Positions 36,403-47,334 of a stretch of DNA of 64,000 nucleotides are shown one piece after another. The stretch is taken from NCBI GenBank assembly GCA_024704765.1, contig JAKMXF010000295.1:372001-436000 (forward strand), in the 5' to 3' direction. Made by a program: the position numbers and the translations under genes. The notes below the pieces were generated by a model. It was not told the DNA's origin, ran no database searches, and worked only from the letters and a program-made list of their open reading frames with translations. The stretch is from Oopsacas minuta. Its lineage: Eukaryota; Porifera; Hexactinellida; Lyssacinosida; Leucopsacidae. Numbering within the stretch: the stretch's first letter is position 1; each line of letters opens with the position of its first letter.

Positions 36403-37265
36403 TATATATAGTTCACTTTGTCAAAGCTCGACCACTTAAACAGAGACTGTTTACTGCTCTTTGTGAAGAAATGGGGGCAGAACATAAAGCCTTACTTCTA
36501 CATACTGAAGTTCGATGGTTATCTCGTGGTCGTATGCTGAACAGAGTAATTGAACTGAGAGAAGAAATTGCAGAGTTTTTGCATTTAGAGAAACATATCT
36601 TTGCAAGTAAATTATCTGACGACACTTGGTTGCCCAACTTATCTTATCTTGCTGATATTTTCGAGCACTTGATACTTTGAACCAGTTTATGCAGGGCGGT
36701 TAGAAGTTTGTACAAAATACTTAAGCTATGGAAAACCTAAGTGGAGAAAACAACTTCGAAATGTTCCTTGTATTAAATAAATTTATTGTTGGACATAATA
36801 TACTATGACTACAAATTGGAGCTGTTTGTGCTTATTTGGTACAACTAAGCACCAAATTTGATCATTATTTTGGAAATTCACTGATTTCTACTGATGAATA
36901 TGATTGACTGATTGACCCATTCTTAGTTGAGCAAAGTTGCCTTCCTTTCCTAACATTAGGAGTGGCAGGGCAGTTAATACATGCAACCGATGAACCAACT
37001 AATCGGATCTTTTTTCAAGAAAAGTCAACATATAATTTCTGGGCATGCATTCCCCCAACCTACCCCGCTATGACCAAACATGCGCTTGAAAGTGTTGATA
37101 CCTTTAGCTACAACATAGGCATGGGAAACTGGTTTCAGGACACTCACTACTCTGAAAACAAAAGCTCGAAATCGCCAGGAGGTGCAGCATGAGTTACGAC
37201 TCGCTCTCGTGCAGAACGTAAAACCACGCTTCATAGATTTCTCAACTAAAAACAAACACACCCCT

Positions 37266-38974
37266 CACATTGAAACTGGTCAATGATTTAGTGAGTAATG
37301 GCCCATAGCTATAGTATTAGTGACAAATTATTCAACATTGTGTGAACTGTGTTAACATAGTTTTCGAAATTAATAAATCTTATTTTCATGAATACAAACC
37401 ATTTTTAGCTTATAGGGTCGCAAAATAACTCAGTACCAAAAATGTGAGAAATATATGGACAGGAATGGATAATGTTACCTCCAAAACTAACATATGGAAT
37501 GCTATAATTGGGATGCATCACGAACTAATTATACATCCCGTGGGGATACAACAGAGCAAAGAGCTAAGGAAGACCCCACCAAATAAATATCAATTAATGG
37601 GGCTTATATGAATAACCCATCGTTGATATTGTTATTGTACAATCTGAGGCCTTTCCCATCAGAGAAAATGAGATAAATTAGCTCACTTATCGCTAATAGA
37701 ATTTACGGGTAAGCAAAATTAGTGGATATTTGGATATTGATGAACATTCATTAAGGATAGAAAGAATTAGGCAAAAATATTACTGGCATTTACACTTGAA
37801 GTTTAGTTGTTTTTCATCATTTTAAAATCATTCATATCCAAAATATTCAAAAAACTTTGAAGAAAGGATTAATAAACTCATAAATGCCCAGGTAAAGATT
37901 GGAAATTGATAGATAGGCAATTGACAAAAACGAATTGATAAAAAGGAAGAATCAAGTTATACTAGGTCAATTCTGCTTGAGGGTGAGTCAACTAGGTACG
38001 TATTTAGTTTTACAGTATAAATACTTATAGGTAATTCAACGGATTACTAAATTACCCGGGCATGCAAAGCAAAACCACAGACAAAAATAGATAGGTTGAA
38101 CAATAACTGACTGAAAATATGCTCATTTAGGTATTTTTAGTCACCAAATTTGGTATCTAACACAATCTTTGGACGCTGAATTTTAAGGTTCAAAAACTCT
38201 CCGCCCAAATTTTGGCAAAAGGCGTATTCACACCCAAATATAGTCAATTCCATATTTTTTGTTCTATTACGTCATCATAACACTAAATACGCAATATCCT
38301 CTCAACTAGGAACGATATTGATGAACATAAATTGCTCAGCTAAATATACATTACCATAATATGCGCATTTCAGCAAAATTTGGCGAGATGAATTAGCAAA
38401 AGAATAAAAATATATAGTTTTGATTGTAGGAGCCTGGAATTTTCATAGCACGAGAGGCACGGACTACTAAAATTACCGGACCTGACAATGCCATATCACA
38501 GTGAGAAATGCACATGCTGAACCATAGCCTTCTAATAAGGCCTACCATCAACCTCGAATTTTGGACAGGGCTATAGTAGTATACAGTAAATATTATAGTA
38601 GTATACAGAATGGTTTCATATCGCGCAAAGTACTTCTATACCTCAGTAAATGTATTACAAATATGCAGAATATCATGTCTCCAAACCAACAAAGCAAAAA
38701 ATTATCAAAAAGTGCCAATTTCTTTGCTTAATAAGCATTATTTGGAGAATATGGCCCAATCTTTGATGAGTTATAGAACGTCAAATATCGCAGCTTTGAA
38801 GTTAATTTACGAAATGATGTAAAGATGCTTTTGTAAATCATATTAACAAATTGTCATGCTAAAGTTGGCAGGGTTTTGAGTTACAGTAGTGACTTTGGGT
38901 GGTGATAATTTGTCAATATGCATTTAAAAGTCGAAAACCCTCAATGATTTAACAAAGCTCACTATTACTTATTT
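37266..38974. other. Intronic DNA without a recognised gene
   Basis: AT-rich and stop-rich. No transposase motif or inverted termini were recognised. Confidence 0.4.
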
Positions 38975-39126
38975 ATAGTATATACCCGATCTCGCATGCC
39001 CTTATAATACATTTTGATATGATATTTACAAGGATTATTGCATAGTCATTAGGGATTGCGTAATTATCGTAGGAGATATCATATCAACATGTACTAAAAA
39101 GTTATGGGAAATCGGGTATATACTAT
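38975..39126. mobile_element. MITE with ATAGTATATACCCGAT inverted ends (152 bp)
   Basis: Perfect 16-bp inverted ends, then TAATACATTTTGATATGATAT at the left mirrored by ATATCATATCAA on the right. The internal block AATACATTTTGATATGATAT is shared with copies at about 20,955-21,125 and 63,386-63,560. Non-coding. Confidence 0.7.
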
Positions 39127-39238
39127 CAACCGGAAATTGTGAGTTTTTGCATATGGGTTTCCCTTTACTATTTTAGAATATACTTTGAATTGTATTGCAT
39201 TCGTGCTATCACATTAATTTTTGGGAGTGTTTGTTATA

Positions 39239-39410
39239 CAGTGGAGTCTCCCGAAACGGACACTCCGAAAAGCGGACAAGCTTCGTTGCACGGATTGAAT
39301 TTGCCAAGCATGTAATTAATACTTAGCAGTCTCTGAAGAGCAGACAATTTAACCTATACAACAGACAGAAGCCATGTCCCAAACATGTCCGTTATTTGGA
39401 GACTCAACTG
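39239..39410. mobile_element. Tc1/pogo-like MITE (172 bp)
   Basis: TA at 39,237-39,238 and 39,411-39,412. Ends CAGTGGAGTCTCCCGAAACGGACA and, reverse-complemented, CAGTTGAGTCTCCAAATAACGGACA (each written only in part elsewhere). Non-coding. The CAGTGGA terminus with TA target resembles pogo/Tigger-type elements. Confidence 0.7.
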
Positions 39411-39412
39411 TA

Positions 39413-40890
39413 TTAGTGACTAAGATATTTCTTTGCTGATCACCCATCGATATCGTTTTTCCAACCAATTTCAGAGATTTTGCATATCGGATATTTTTGC
39501 TCCTTTTGTCGTGCATCAAAGGGGGCAAAAATACCCGATTTCGACTGTTAGCCTATTCACGATATTTAAACATGGATTTAAAACAAGTAAATATAAAATT
39601 TGACAAGGTAATTCTAATATTTCGATTATATAAATTGGTACATTTGGCTCGAAAAAATATATTATCGATAGTGAATAATAAATAATACCTTCATCATCAA
39701 ACTTTATCATGCCGAAACTGAGTCATCTGATTCGAAAACAGGGAAATATGTAGTTAAAATGTGACATTTTCAAGGTCTGTTAATCGAACACTAGTGCGCG
39801 TTAGATTACAAAATAAAAAACAAATAATTCATAGATGATTCATACAAAATATAGAAATTTGTAAGAAGAAATGTATATTTTCTGTATAAAAATCCTTAGA
39901 TTAGAGCATTTAAAATGGTGCATTTACAAAAACACATCGCCCTTTTAAACAAACAGATGACGTCATTTCGAACTCGCAATAGTGTAAATTATAACTATAA
40001 AAATACAATTATTTTCAGGCAAAATGCACCAATTGTATATTAGCGAGAGAAGTAAATTGCAAGTCAAAATTAATATGCTTGAAGTAATCCTTGGTCAAGG
40101 AATTTCTAGACAGTGAACAGGCTATAGTTTCGAGGGCGTATCTGTTAAATATACCAAGTTCATGAATTTATTGAATTAACGATGAACAATTGAAATTTTA
40201 AAGCCATAGATGTGTTCATCAAATATATCATCTCACTGATTGAACATAACTGTAGATATAGTTTAGTTACAAAGAGTAACAACGGAGATCCAAACCTCTG
40301 GAAGCTAAAAATCAAGAGGTTACAGCGTTCTGGCGGGAAAAACAGTATTCAGGGATAGATAGTGGGTAGGCTGGAGACTCAAAATATATCCAATTTAATA
40401 GTTTTCTCTTGAATAGAACTAAACAATATCATTATATATTATGTTGTGTTTGTAATTACAAGTAATGAGTAGGAACATTTGAACAGTGGTCATCGCATAT
40501 AAGAACCATGATCTACAAATGGTCCATACATTCTTGTATAATAAATACAAATTTAGAAGAAAGAACATATCGATATTTTAGGTATATCAAAAAATCTAAA
40601 TATAGAACAAACTATGAAACAACCAGAGTTGGAGATATTTTTACGGGAGGAAGGAATTAAAGATGGACAGGAAGAGTTCACAGACCTGATAGCAAGATTA
40701 TAGATCAATATATAACGTAAAGGGAAAAAGCAAAAAATGGCCAATATGGTGAACGTTTATGAATAATAAATGAATTTTAACTTGGAGGACTCATTTGACG
40801 CCAGGCACAGAGAGATGATAATTGTGTTATTCAAAAATATATTAAGTAATAGAAATTAAAAAATAAGTATGATAACAACATCAAAATTAC
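39413..40890. other. Intronic DNA without a recognised gene
   Basis: AT-rich, with no transposase motif. This is the 5' part of CPSF1 intron 1. Confidence 0.4.
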
Positions 40891-41386
40891 CTGTAGTAAA
40901 TTTCTCAACAGATATATCTTCAGAAAGAAAGGGTAGGACAGCAAGATGTCTGCCATAAAACAACATAAGCGAACATCTGTTTTGAGGATCCACCCTTATT
41001 TCAGGACGAAATAGAGAGTTACGCACGCTATCCTTAAGTTCATCATCTTCAAACTGATGAAGTGATACAGTATGGATATCATTGTGCCAAACATCCCATT
41101 CTATGATAGACAATTTGGCATCAGAAAATGCTAACAAAAGACAATCCAATTTGGAGGACCTCTGAACAATCCGAATGGGTGCAATTGATTCAATATTTCC
41201 AAAGAGGGTTGTGTCAAATACTTGCTCCAAACGTGTTTTCGAAGCTGAGAGAGAACAGACTTGGAAAATTCTCAGCCTATTGGCTCCAGAAACTATTAGG
41301 TGTTCCTCGTATTCGGAAATAAAGTTACAAGAAATGCAATGTTCAACTGAAGTCGGCAAAAAGATCGTCTTATTTAAAGAATACAT
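40891..41386 (-). CDS. CPSF1: CPSF1 exon 1 (cleavage and polyadenylation specificity factor subunit 1, N-terminus)
   Basis: First coding exon of CPSF-160, the scaffold of the nuclear complex that recognises the AAUAAA signal and directs pre-mRNA 3' cleavage. It encodes residues 1-165 plus one base of codon 166. The start (MYSLNKT at 41,386) was chosen because it lines up with the known N-terminus of animal CPSF1. Family-typical segments are present: CNF, then LIVSGANRLRIFQV, then LLLAFSDAKLSIIEWD, then a VDPQNRCSLMLFYGRHLAVLPF stretch, together the start of the beta-propeller A region. The exon ends ...TTT ACT ACA G followed by a GTAATT donor at 40,890. The reading frame runs on into intron sequence for a few codons, which are not coding. 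No stops or shifts were seen. Confidence 0.93.
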
Positions 41387-42221
41387 AACATAAAAAAACT
41401 ATAAGTCATTAGGAAAGAAATTAGTATTACAGAAAATCAGTATTACATGATAAAGTATGCAACACATACACTGGTCTACTCGGACACTGGATGTTGGACA
41501 AACTAGAGAACATCTTCCATTTCAAATAATTCAATAATTGAAAATCCCACGATTCGCCTGAGAGTTAGCAGAATCCAAAGCTCCACCCATCTATATATGT
41601 ATAAGGATTAGCATAGCTTAATATAACTAAGGTTTCATATACTTATGGATTTTTGACCGGAGATAAATGAGTGTGGTTTCTATATAGCAGGAACGGCTCA
41701 TATTTGCAAGAATAAATGTATTACATATATATAGAACATTATCAAACATTAAGTACAAAAAAGTAATTGAAAATAACTGAATAATACTAATTATCATTAT
41801 AATTAATAGAGCAAATCCATTTCAAGATACTTGATTTTAGTTTAGCCATTATCTAGTTCTGTTTTTTTTACAATTAATTGCTTTTGTACAGTATGTAATA
41901 ATGTATCTATGCATATATAATCATTAATATCTTTGTTTGAATTTTTTTAAATCAATTAGAATGCCAAAAATTACTCAAGGCAAAGTTAAGGAGCATCTCT
42001 TTTCCTCAGTATAGACCCGTACCAAATAACTGGTGAACAAGTATCCTCCTTCGCCATCTCCTCAAGATTCGTAGGATAAGGAGATTTTAGACTTACTGAA
42101 ATTTTCTGTTGATCCATCAAGTATTCGTATGGAGAGATTACGAAAGGTGCTCTCTACTGCTATCCTAAATTCTACTAGTAAGATTCTTTTATTTATGATT
42201 TGTCGTCGTTTTAGAATATAT
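41387..42221. other. 5' flank of CPSF1
   Basis: About 835 bp of AT-rich DNA between the CPSF1 start codon and the hAT element at 42,222. The promoter and 5' UTR should lie here, but no TATA box or other core element can be singled out in such AT-rich sequence. Confidence 0.4.
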
Positions 42222-44839
42222 CAGAACTGCCAACCCTCCAGGGATCCTGGATTACCCCGGGATTTGACCTCTGATCCAGGGATCCAGGGATTTACTGGAA
42301 AATCCAGGGATTCGAAAGTTTGTATCGGCCGGGTAAATTGTGAATTTTCAACTACGATGTCAATAACTATAAGTGTTACATAAAAATCAATAAGTTATTC
42401 TTCAGAACTAGATTATATATAACCTAAAAAAAATTCCAGAGATTTCCCTGGATCATCCAGGGACCCTCCTCAGACGTACTGGTAATGGTACTGGTTCTTT
42501 TTGGATTTATAATATTTGCGATATGTTTTGTTTTCTGATTTCAGTTTTAATATGGAGTATGGTTTCATTCAGAAATCTGACTCGATTACCGTTTATTATT
42601 CTCCTGATATTCATTGAGCCTATAATTTATTCTTTTTAGCTTTTTTGAATTTACTATATATATATGACTGCAAAGAGACCAAAGATATTATGTAGATACA
42701 AGGAAGAGTGGGCCAGCGTTAGAATGAAACCAAGCAAGAAAGGCGTTGGTTTTTTGTTTTGTACGATTTGTCAAGTTGATATTTGTATTTCTGGTGGTGG
42801 GAAACATGAAGTAGATCGTCATCTAAAGACAGCTAAATATAAAAGTTTGCTAGGTCAAGTAGATGAACAACCTTCTATTTCTACTGCCTAGTGGCTGCGG
42901 CATCTTTGAACCCCTTGAACAAATAAGTTATGTCAGCAGAAATATATTTCTCCTTATTTGTCGCAGACCACTTCACTCATTTGACTAAAGTTATGTTTCC
43001 TGATAGCCACATTGCTCAATCTTATTCATGTGCCCGACCAAAAACAACAGCCATTATCACTCACGCTTTAGCTCCATCTCTTAAAAATATGGTCAGCGAT
43101 ATATGCCGAGCTGAACCATTTTCAATCCTTTGTGATGGCGGCAACTATATGACAGATCATAAATATTTTACTGTCCTGGTGAGATGTTGGTGCAATAGAA
43201 ACAACCAAGCTATGACACGATTTCTGGCAATGCCAATTTGTAATATTGCAACAGCTCAAAATCTATTTGATGCTCTAAACACTGTTTTCGAAGAACGTCA
43301 TCTTCCTTGGGAAAATGTGATCGGATTTGCGTAAATACCGCAAACGTTATGGTTGGAGCCGTAACTCAATACTCAGTCGAATACGTGAAAAGCAACCACG
43401 CGTGTTCAGTCTCGGGTGCTTGTGCCACTTGGCTCACTTGTGTGGTGCTACTGCACTAAAGTATCTCCCTATATCTGTGGATGTTTTACTTATTGATGTT
43501 TTTTACCACTTCAAATATAGTGCTAAGAGATGGGAAGAATTTTCTGTGATCCAAGCTGAGTTTGAGGAAGTCAAATCAGTGAGAGTTTTGAAGCACTGCG
43601 AACCAGATGGTTGAGCCTACTTAGGTGCCTCAAACGCTTGCTTGAACAGTGGCCAGCCTTGAGAGCATATTTTGACAGGCAAATGGATATAGAACCGAAA
43701 AACAACCATGTTAAAAGAGTCACTGACTCTTTAAATAGTTTGAAGGTAAAATTAATTTGTACATTTGCACACTTCGCTCTTCAGCCACCCAACAAATTTA
43801 CTATACTATTTCAAACTCATGCTAGCCGCATCGGTGCCATAAAAGAAGATACACTATTACTTCTTCGTGGTTATTTAGCTAATTTTATACAACCTGAAAT
43901 AATTATCGCTACAGTTGATATTCTAACCATTGACTATCGTAACAAAGTGAACCAGTTACCTAGGAATAGTCTAGTGGTTGGGAATGACATTTTAGATCTT
44001 ATTCCAGAGTTTGAAGATGAAATACATGGTACCGTAATGGGTGACAGGTTCTACGATAGTGTCCGCTTGTTTTATGAGACTGTTGTCTCAAAAATGCTCG
44101 CTAAGTTCCCTCACAGGAACGCTACATTAAGCGATTTAGCGTTTCTTAACCCTCGTAATCATACACATTGTTGTATCCAATCCATTACACGCCTCTGTAA
44201 ACAATTCATGACTACTACTTCTGAGGAAATTGACCAAATAATTCAAGAGTTTGTTGCTTATAAGATTACACCAGATAATCAGCTTCCATCATATAACCCA
44301 ACTGATATAGCTGCTATTGACCATTTCTGGTCAGCAATGAGCACCCTACCGCATTCAAATGCTGATCCATAACGTTTATTCAGCATGGTTAAAAAAATTA
44401 AGACTGATTCCCGTTCTTTATTGAGCCCATCCACAACATGTGATCTGCTCAATATAAAGATGAATCACGATACAGCTTGTTACTTAAGTCAGGATCTTAT
44501 TTCTGAAGAATTGATAGATATTGCCAAGAAAGCTACGCGGAAAAGCCTTGAAAAGGAGAATTGAATATTTTAGATATCATTTATTACCTTACTTTTATAG
44601 ACTATTGTTACTTCTTGAAAAGTAAACTACTTTCGAATTTTTTATGTAGCTTTTCACCCAATCGAGGGCCGAAAGCCACAATGCAGACTCTGTTATTACT
44701 TATAGGTATTAATAAATATTAGAATTATTCTAAATGGGAGAATATAAAATGTATTTTATATATTCAATATTGGGCCCGTAAATCCAGGGATTTTAACATA
44801 TCAATCCAGGGAATTATCAACGAAAGGTTGGTAAGTCTG
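42222..44839 (+). mobile_element. BED-finger hAT element with subterminal CCAGGGAT repeats
   Basis: Left end CAGAACTGCCAACCCTCC and right end, reverse-complemented, CAGACTTACCAACCTTTC, the CAG start typical of hAT. Both flanks carry ATATAT next to the element, so an 8-bp duplication is not clean. Many copies of (AT)CCAGGGAT lie just inside both ends (42,240-42,320, 42,440-42,470, 44,770-44,815). One transposase gene is inside. Confidence 0.75.
42664..44562 (+). pseudogene. hAT transposase with BED finger, a few lesions
   Basis: MTAKRPKILCRYKEEWASV begins a BED finger (FCTICQVDICISGGGKHEVDRHLKTAKY: C-x2-C, H-x4-H). It continues AEIYFSLFVADHFTHL, MFPDSHIAQSYSCARPKTTAII, FSILCDGGNYMTDHKYFTVLVR (Asp of the core) and WENVIGFA. 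After a shift: REKQPRVFSLGCLCHLAHLC. After another shift: SLLRCLKRLLEQWPALRAYFDRQ. Then a long frame to 44,370, an in-frame TAA, and RLFSMVKKIKTDSRSLLSPSTTCDLLNIKM (dimerisation region), ending KKATRKSLEKEN near 44,562. Lesions: a TAG at 42,888, two frameshifts (about 43,330 and 43,612) and a TAA at 44,370. It is adjacent to and divergent from CPSF1. Confidence 0.82.
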
Positions 44840-46340
44840 ATATATGCTGTTTCTTCTTTACTTTGGTAATTAATAGCTGGTAGGTATTGGTCCCAAAAAT
44901 CATGCACAGTATGGTGGGACCCACTGTTGGGTTTCATAACTTAAATCTGGGTACAGTAAACGTAATTAAGCTAATTTTAGCATACAGAGAGTACAATTCT
45001 AAAGGCTCAGCTGGCTCTCTTACTCCTATACTGGATAAATCACCTCATTCTTCTCCTGCTCATTCTAACTTAATATCACCTCTATACTATTGCCACCAGC
45101 ACCTGGCTTTTCAGACGAAGGTTTTTCTCCACCACGAACAGTCTTAATACCAGATTCTACACCTCATTCTATTAAATCTGAGTCTAACTTAAGTGTATTT
45201 CTAGCTTGTTCAGAGTCTTACGATTTAGGGCAAGAGGTTGAAATCTGCACTGATAGTATAGATGAAACTGATAGTATTAAGTAAACAACCAAACCCTTCG
45301 ATTATTCTGAAAATAGTGTCTCAGAATCTCAAGAGCAATCCACTGTGAGTGTAAATCGGGACGAAGACATCGCGACTGCTTTGAGTGACTTATTGGGAAT
45401 GACACAATACTTAGTGACGCTACAATTCACACTTTCATGTTATGTTTTATGAACACGTTATGTTTATTTTTAAGAAATGAAAAGCATTTATTAGTGAATA
45501 TTTTCCATAGACATTCTCCGTAATGAATTTCCTCATTCTCTTGGGCTGCAGAATATTGTTGTAGTTCATATTGTATATAAACCTCAACCACATATTAGTA
45601 TCCAAATACATCATGAAATCTGTAGAGAGCATTGAGTAGTTCCTTGTGCGGATAAAAAAGGTACTGTTAATATATTTAATTCACTGTTTGATACGATCAG
45701 AGAACAGGTGGATATTCAGGTACAGATTTACCCTCAGGAATATTGTTTCGGCAAAAAGTTCAACAACAACGAGGAGCGTCAGCTTTTGGAATGTGCTAGT
45801 GCTGTTTGCACAGCTCTAGTACTCAAAATCAATCCTTCTTCATGTAGGTGGGATCAAAGTCAAATGTGATCTCATCTGTCTAAATGTCTAATTTCACAGT
45901 ATACATCTCCGTTCCCTACACTTCAGAAGGATCTGAGCCAATTTAGGGAGAGTACCCGGAATCAATGAATTTCGCCTCTTCTGTTTATGTGACATGCCTA
46001 AATTCTATAGTCAATACATGGTACAATGCACTATCTATGTTAAATTGTTCCACAATCCATGTGAGTCTCCCTTAATTGAACTGGGGAGGAAAATTTGGCT
46101 AACAAATTTAAATATCCTAATTATTACTCTATTGTTTGTTAACTGGTGCCCTTGTAACTTTTGAACTAGAATGAGTGTATATGTTATAGGAGATGTTGAC
46201 GATTTGATAGTATATGGCTTCAATACAGTGTACTTTTATAGTTTCTAATACCATTAGTAAGCAAACTGATAATTTAGCCAAGTATATTACGATATATATA
46301 ATATACTTATTTAGGAATGGTACGTACTAAACGCCCCCAA
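44840..46340. other. Unassigned sequence with short open frames
   Basis: Plus-strand frames at 44,887-45,147 and 45,090-45,284 overlap by a frameshift and read a Ser/Pro-rich sequence (TPILDKSPHSSPAHSNLISP, then PAPGFSDEGFSPPRT and STPHSIKSESNLSVFLACSES). Past a TAA the same frame gives SVNRDEDIATALSDLLGM. A further frame near 45,660-45,840 reads GTVNIFNSLFDTIREQVDIQVQ and NEERQLLECASAVCTAL. I recognise neither. They could be decayed accessory genes of the neighbouring transposons. Confidence 0.3.
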
Positions 46341-46349
46341 TCCCTGTGT

Positions 46350-47100
46350 TTGGGGTCAACTAACAAGGAATAGCCAAGTATACTGCAAAATTGACTTTCA
46401 TGTTTCGTGGTAGATTTTAATCTTCTTCAGATATTACTTTCTTGTTTTTCATTCCATCGTAATGGTAATGATTTTTTCCAATAACAGTTTATAGGGTAAA
46501 ATTATTACCAAAAGGAAGTGTGTACCCAAGGACCTTAGAGTGTTGGAGTTTGTCTTGATGAATTATCTGAATTTTCTCTTCCAGAACTTTAAGGTTGCCC
46601 AATTCTAAAATTAGTAATAATAGAGACAATTGGATAAAATCTCCTTGTAATTGTATAACTTCATTTTGACGCTTGCATATTTTACATAAGAGAGTGGTAA
46701 TCTTACTTTCGATGGTAATTTGACAGCTGTTTGTGAATTTATCGAATGTGGTGACGTTAATTATCTTAGAAATTTCTTGAAAGCAGCCCGAACACTTTAT
46801 CTGATATTTATACTTCATGCAACTTTATCCAGTGTTAGTTAAACATTTTACCATTGTATACCCTGATCCATAAAAGTCAACTGCAAAGAAGTTTTCAAGA
46901 ATTCCCATCTCTTTTGATAGGCTATAACGTAATAATTCAAATTTTCCAAGCTGTATTTTCGTTAAGAACTCGTTTATTTCAGTACCCAGCTCTTTCTGTA
47001 GGTATCCGAATGCTAACCTAATAGGATCGATCTGCAAGCTAATTAGAGTGAGAAAATTGTCGATAGGACGTGTATTTATTAATTGTGTTCCGTTATATTC
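46350..47100 (-). pseudogene. Downstream coding remnant of the integrase element (possible cysteine-protease-like domain)
   Basis: Frames join as LINTRPIDNFLTLISLQIDPIRLAFGYLQKEL, then MGILENFFAVDFYGSGYTMVKCLTN, a Cys-pair region (IKCSGCFQE, LLCKICKRQ), then VLGYTLPFGNNFTL and, past a stop, NHYHYDGMKNKKV and LPRNMKVNFAVYL. The closing His-Tyr...Asp...AVY pattern recalls ubiquitin-protease-like folds. Ginger-type elements are known to carry cysteine-protease genes, but this assignment is only an inference. At least two stops interrupt it. Confidence 0.35.
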
Positions 47101-47334
47101 ACCTCCTTACATAGCACAAAAGAGTTCTAATTGAGAAAGAGATGGAGCAAGATCAGGTATTTCACCTATATGAACGTTTAGGGAATAGCAATGAGATGAT
47201 TTCTCTCGAATATTCTTGTTTATTACTTCAGCGAGTGGGATTGAGGATGAATGTGACTCTTTCGGAGACTTTTGCGAATTGTAGATGTTACTTTAGATTT
47301 CAACTTGTGTGATCCTAGTAAAGCTTTAATATTA

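Larger units (their letters stand above)
34290..37265 (+). pseudogene. BED-finger hAT transposase (SCAND3/ZBED5-like), split by a mariner
   Basis: The left part (34,290-35,097) reads FHGKPKCISCEVILSGES and KLQRHLHTKDPN, a BED-type C2H2 finger, then SFTGVYKAAVHASYVASHHIAK and ESVYYAIQLDESTDIANM (RNase-H core with catalytic Asp), FLFCKVLPNTTTGSDI. The right part (36,403-37,265) continues [54 protein letters not shown] and [10 protein letters not shown], and ends with the hAT dimerisation region (ALESVDTFSYN..., TLKTKARNRQEVQHELRLAL). The junction at the mariner is seamless (YLNETMKNVV then [11 protein letters not shown]). There are several frameshifts and stops. Confidence 0.8.
25239..40890 (-). 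other. CPSF1 intron 1 (15.65 kb, phase 1)
   Basis: Bounded by GTAATT (40,890) and TTCATAG (25,239). The frame is preserved across it (G|AT). It is filled with a decayed repeat-family gene, a RAG1-like fragment, a FAR1-type MULE, a BED hAT containing a mariner, and MITEs. Most are broken and none adds a CPSF1-like exon. Confidence 0.9.
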
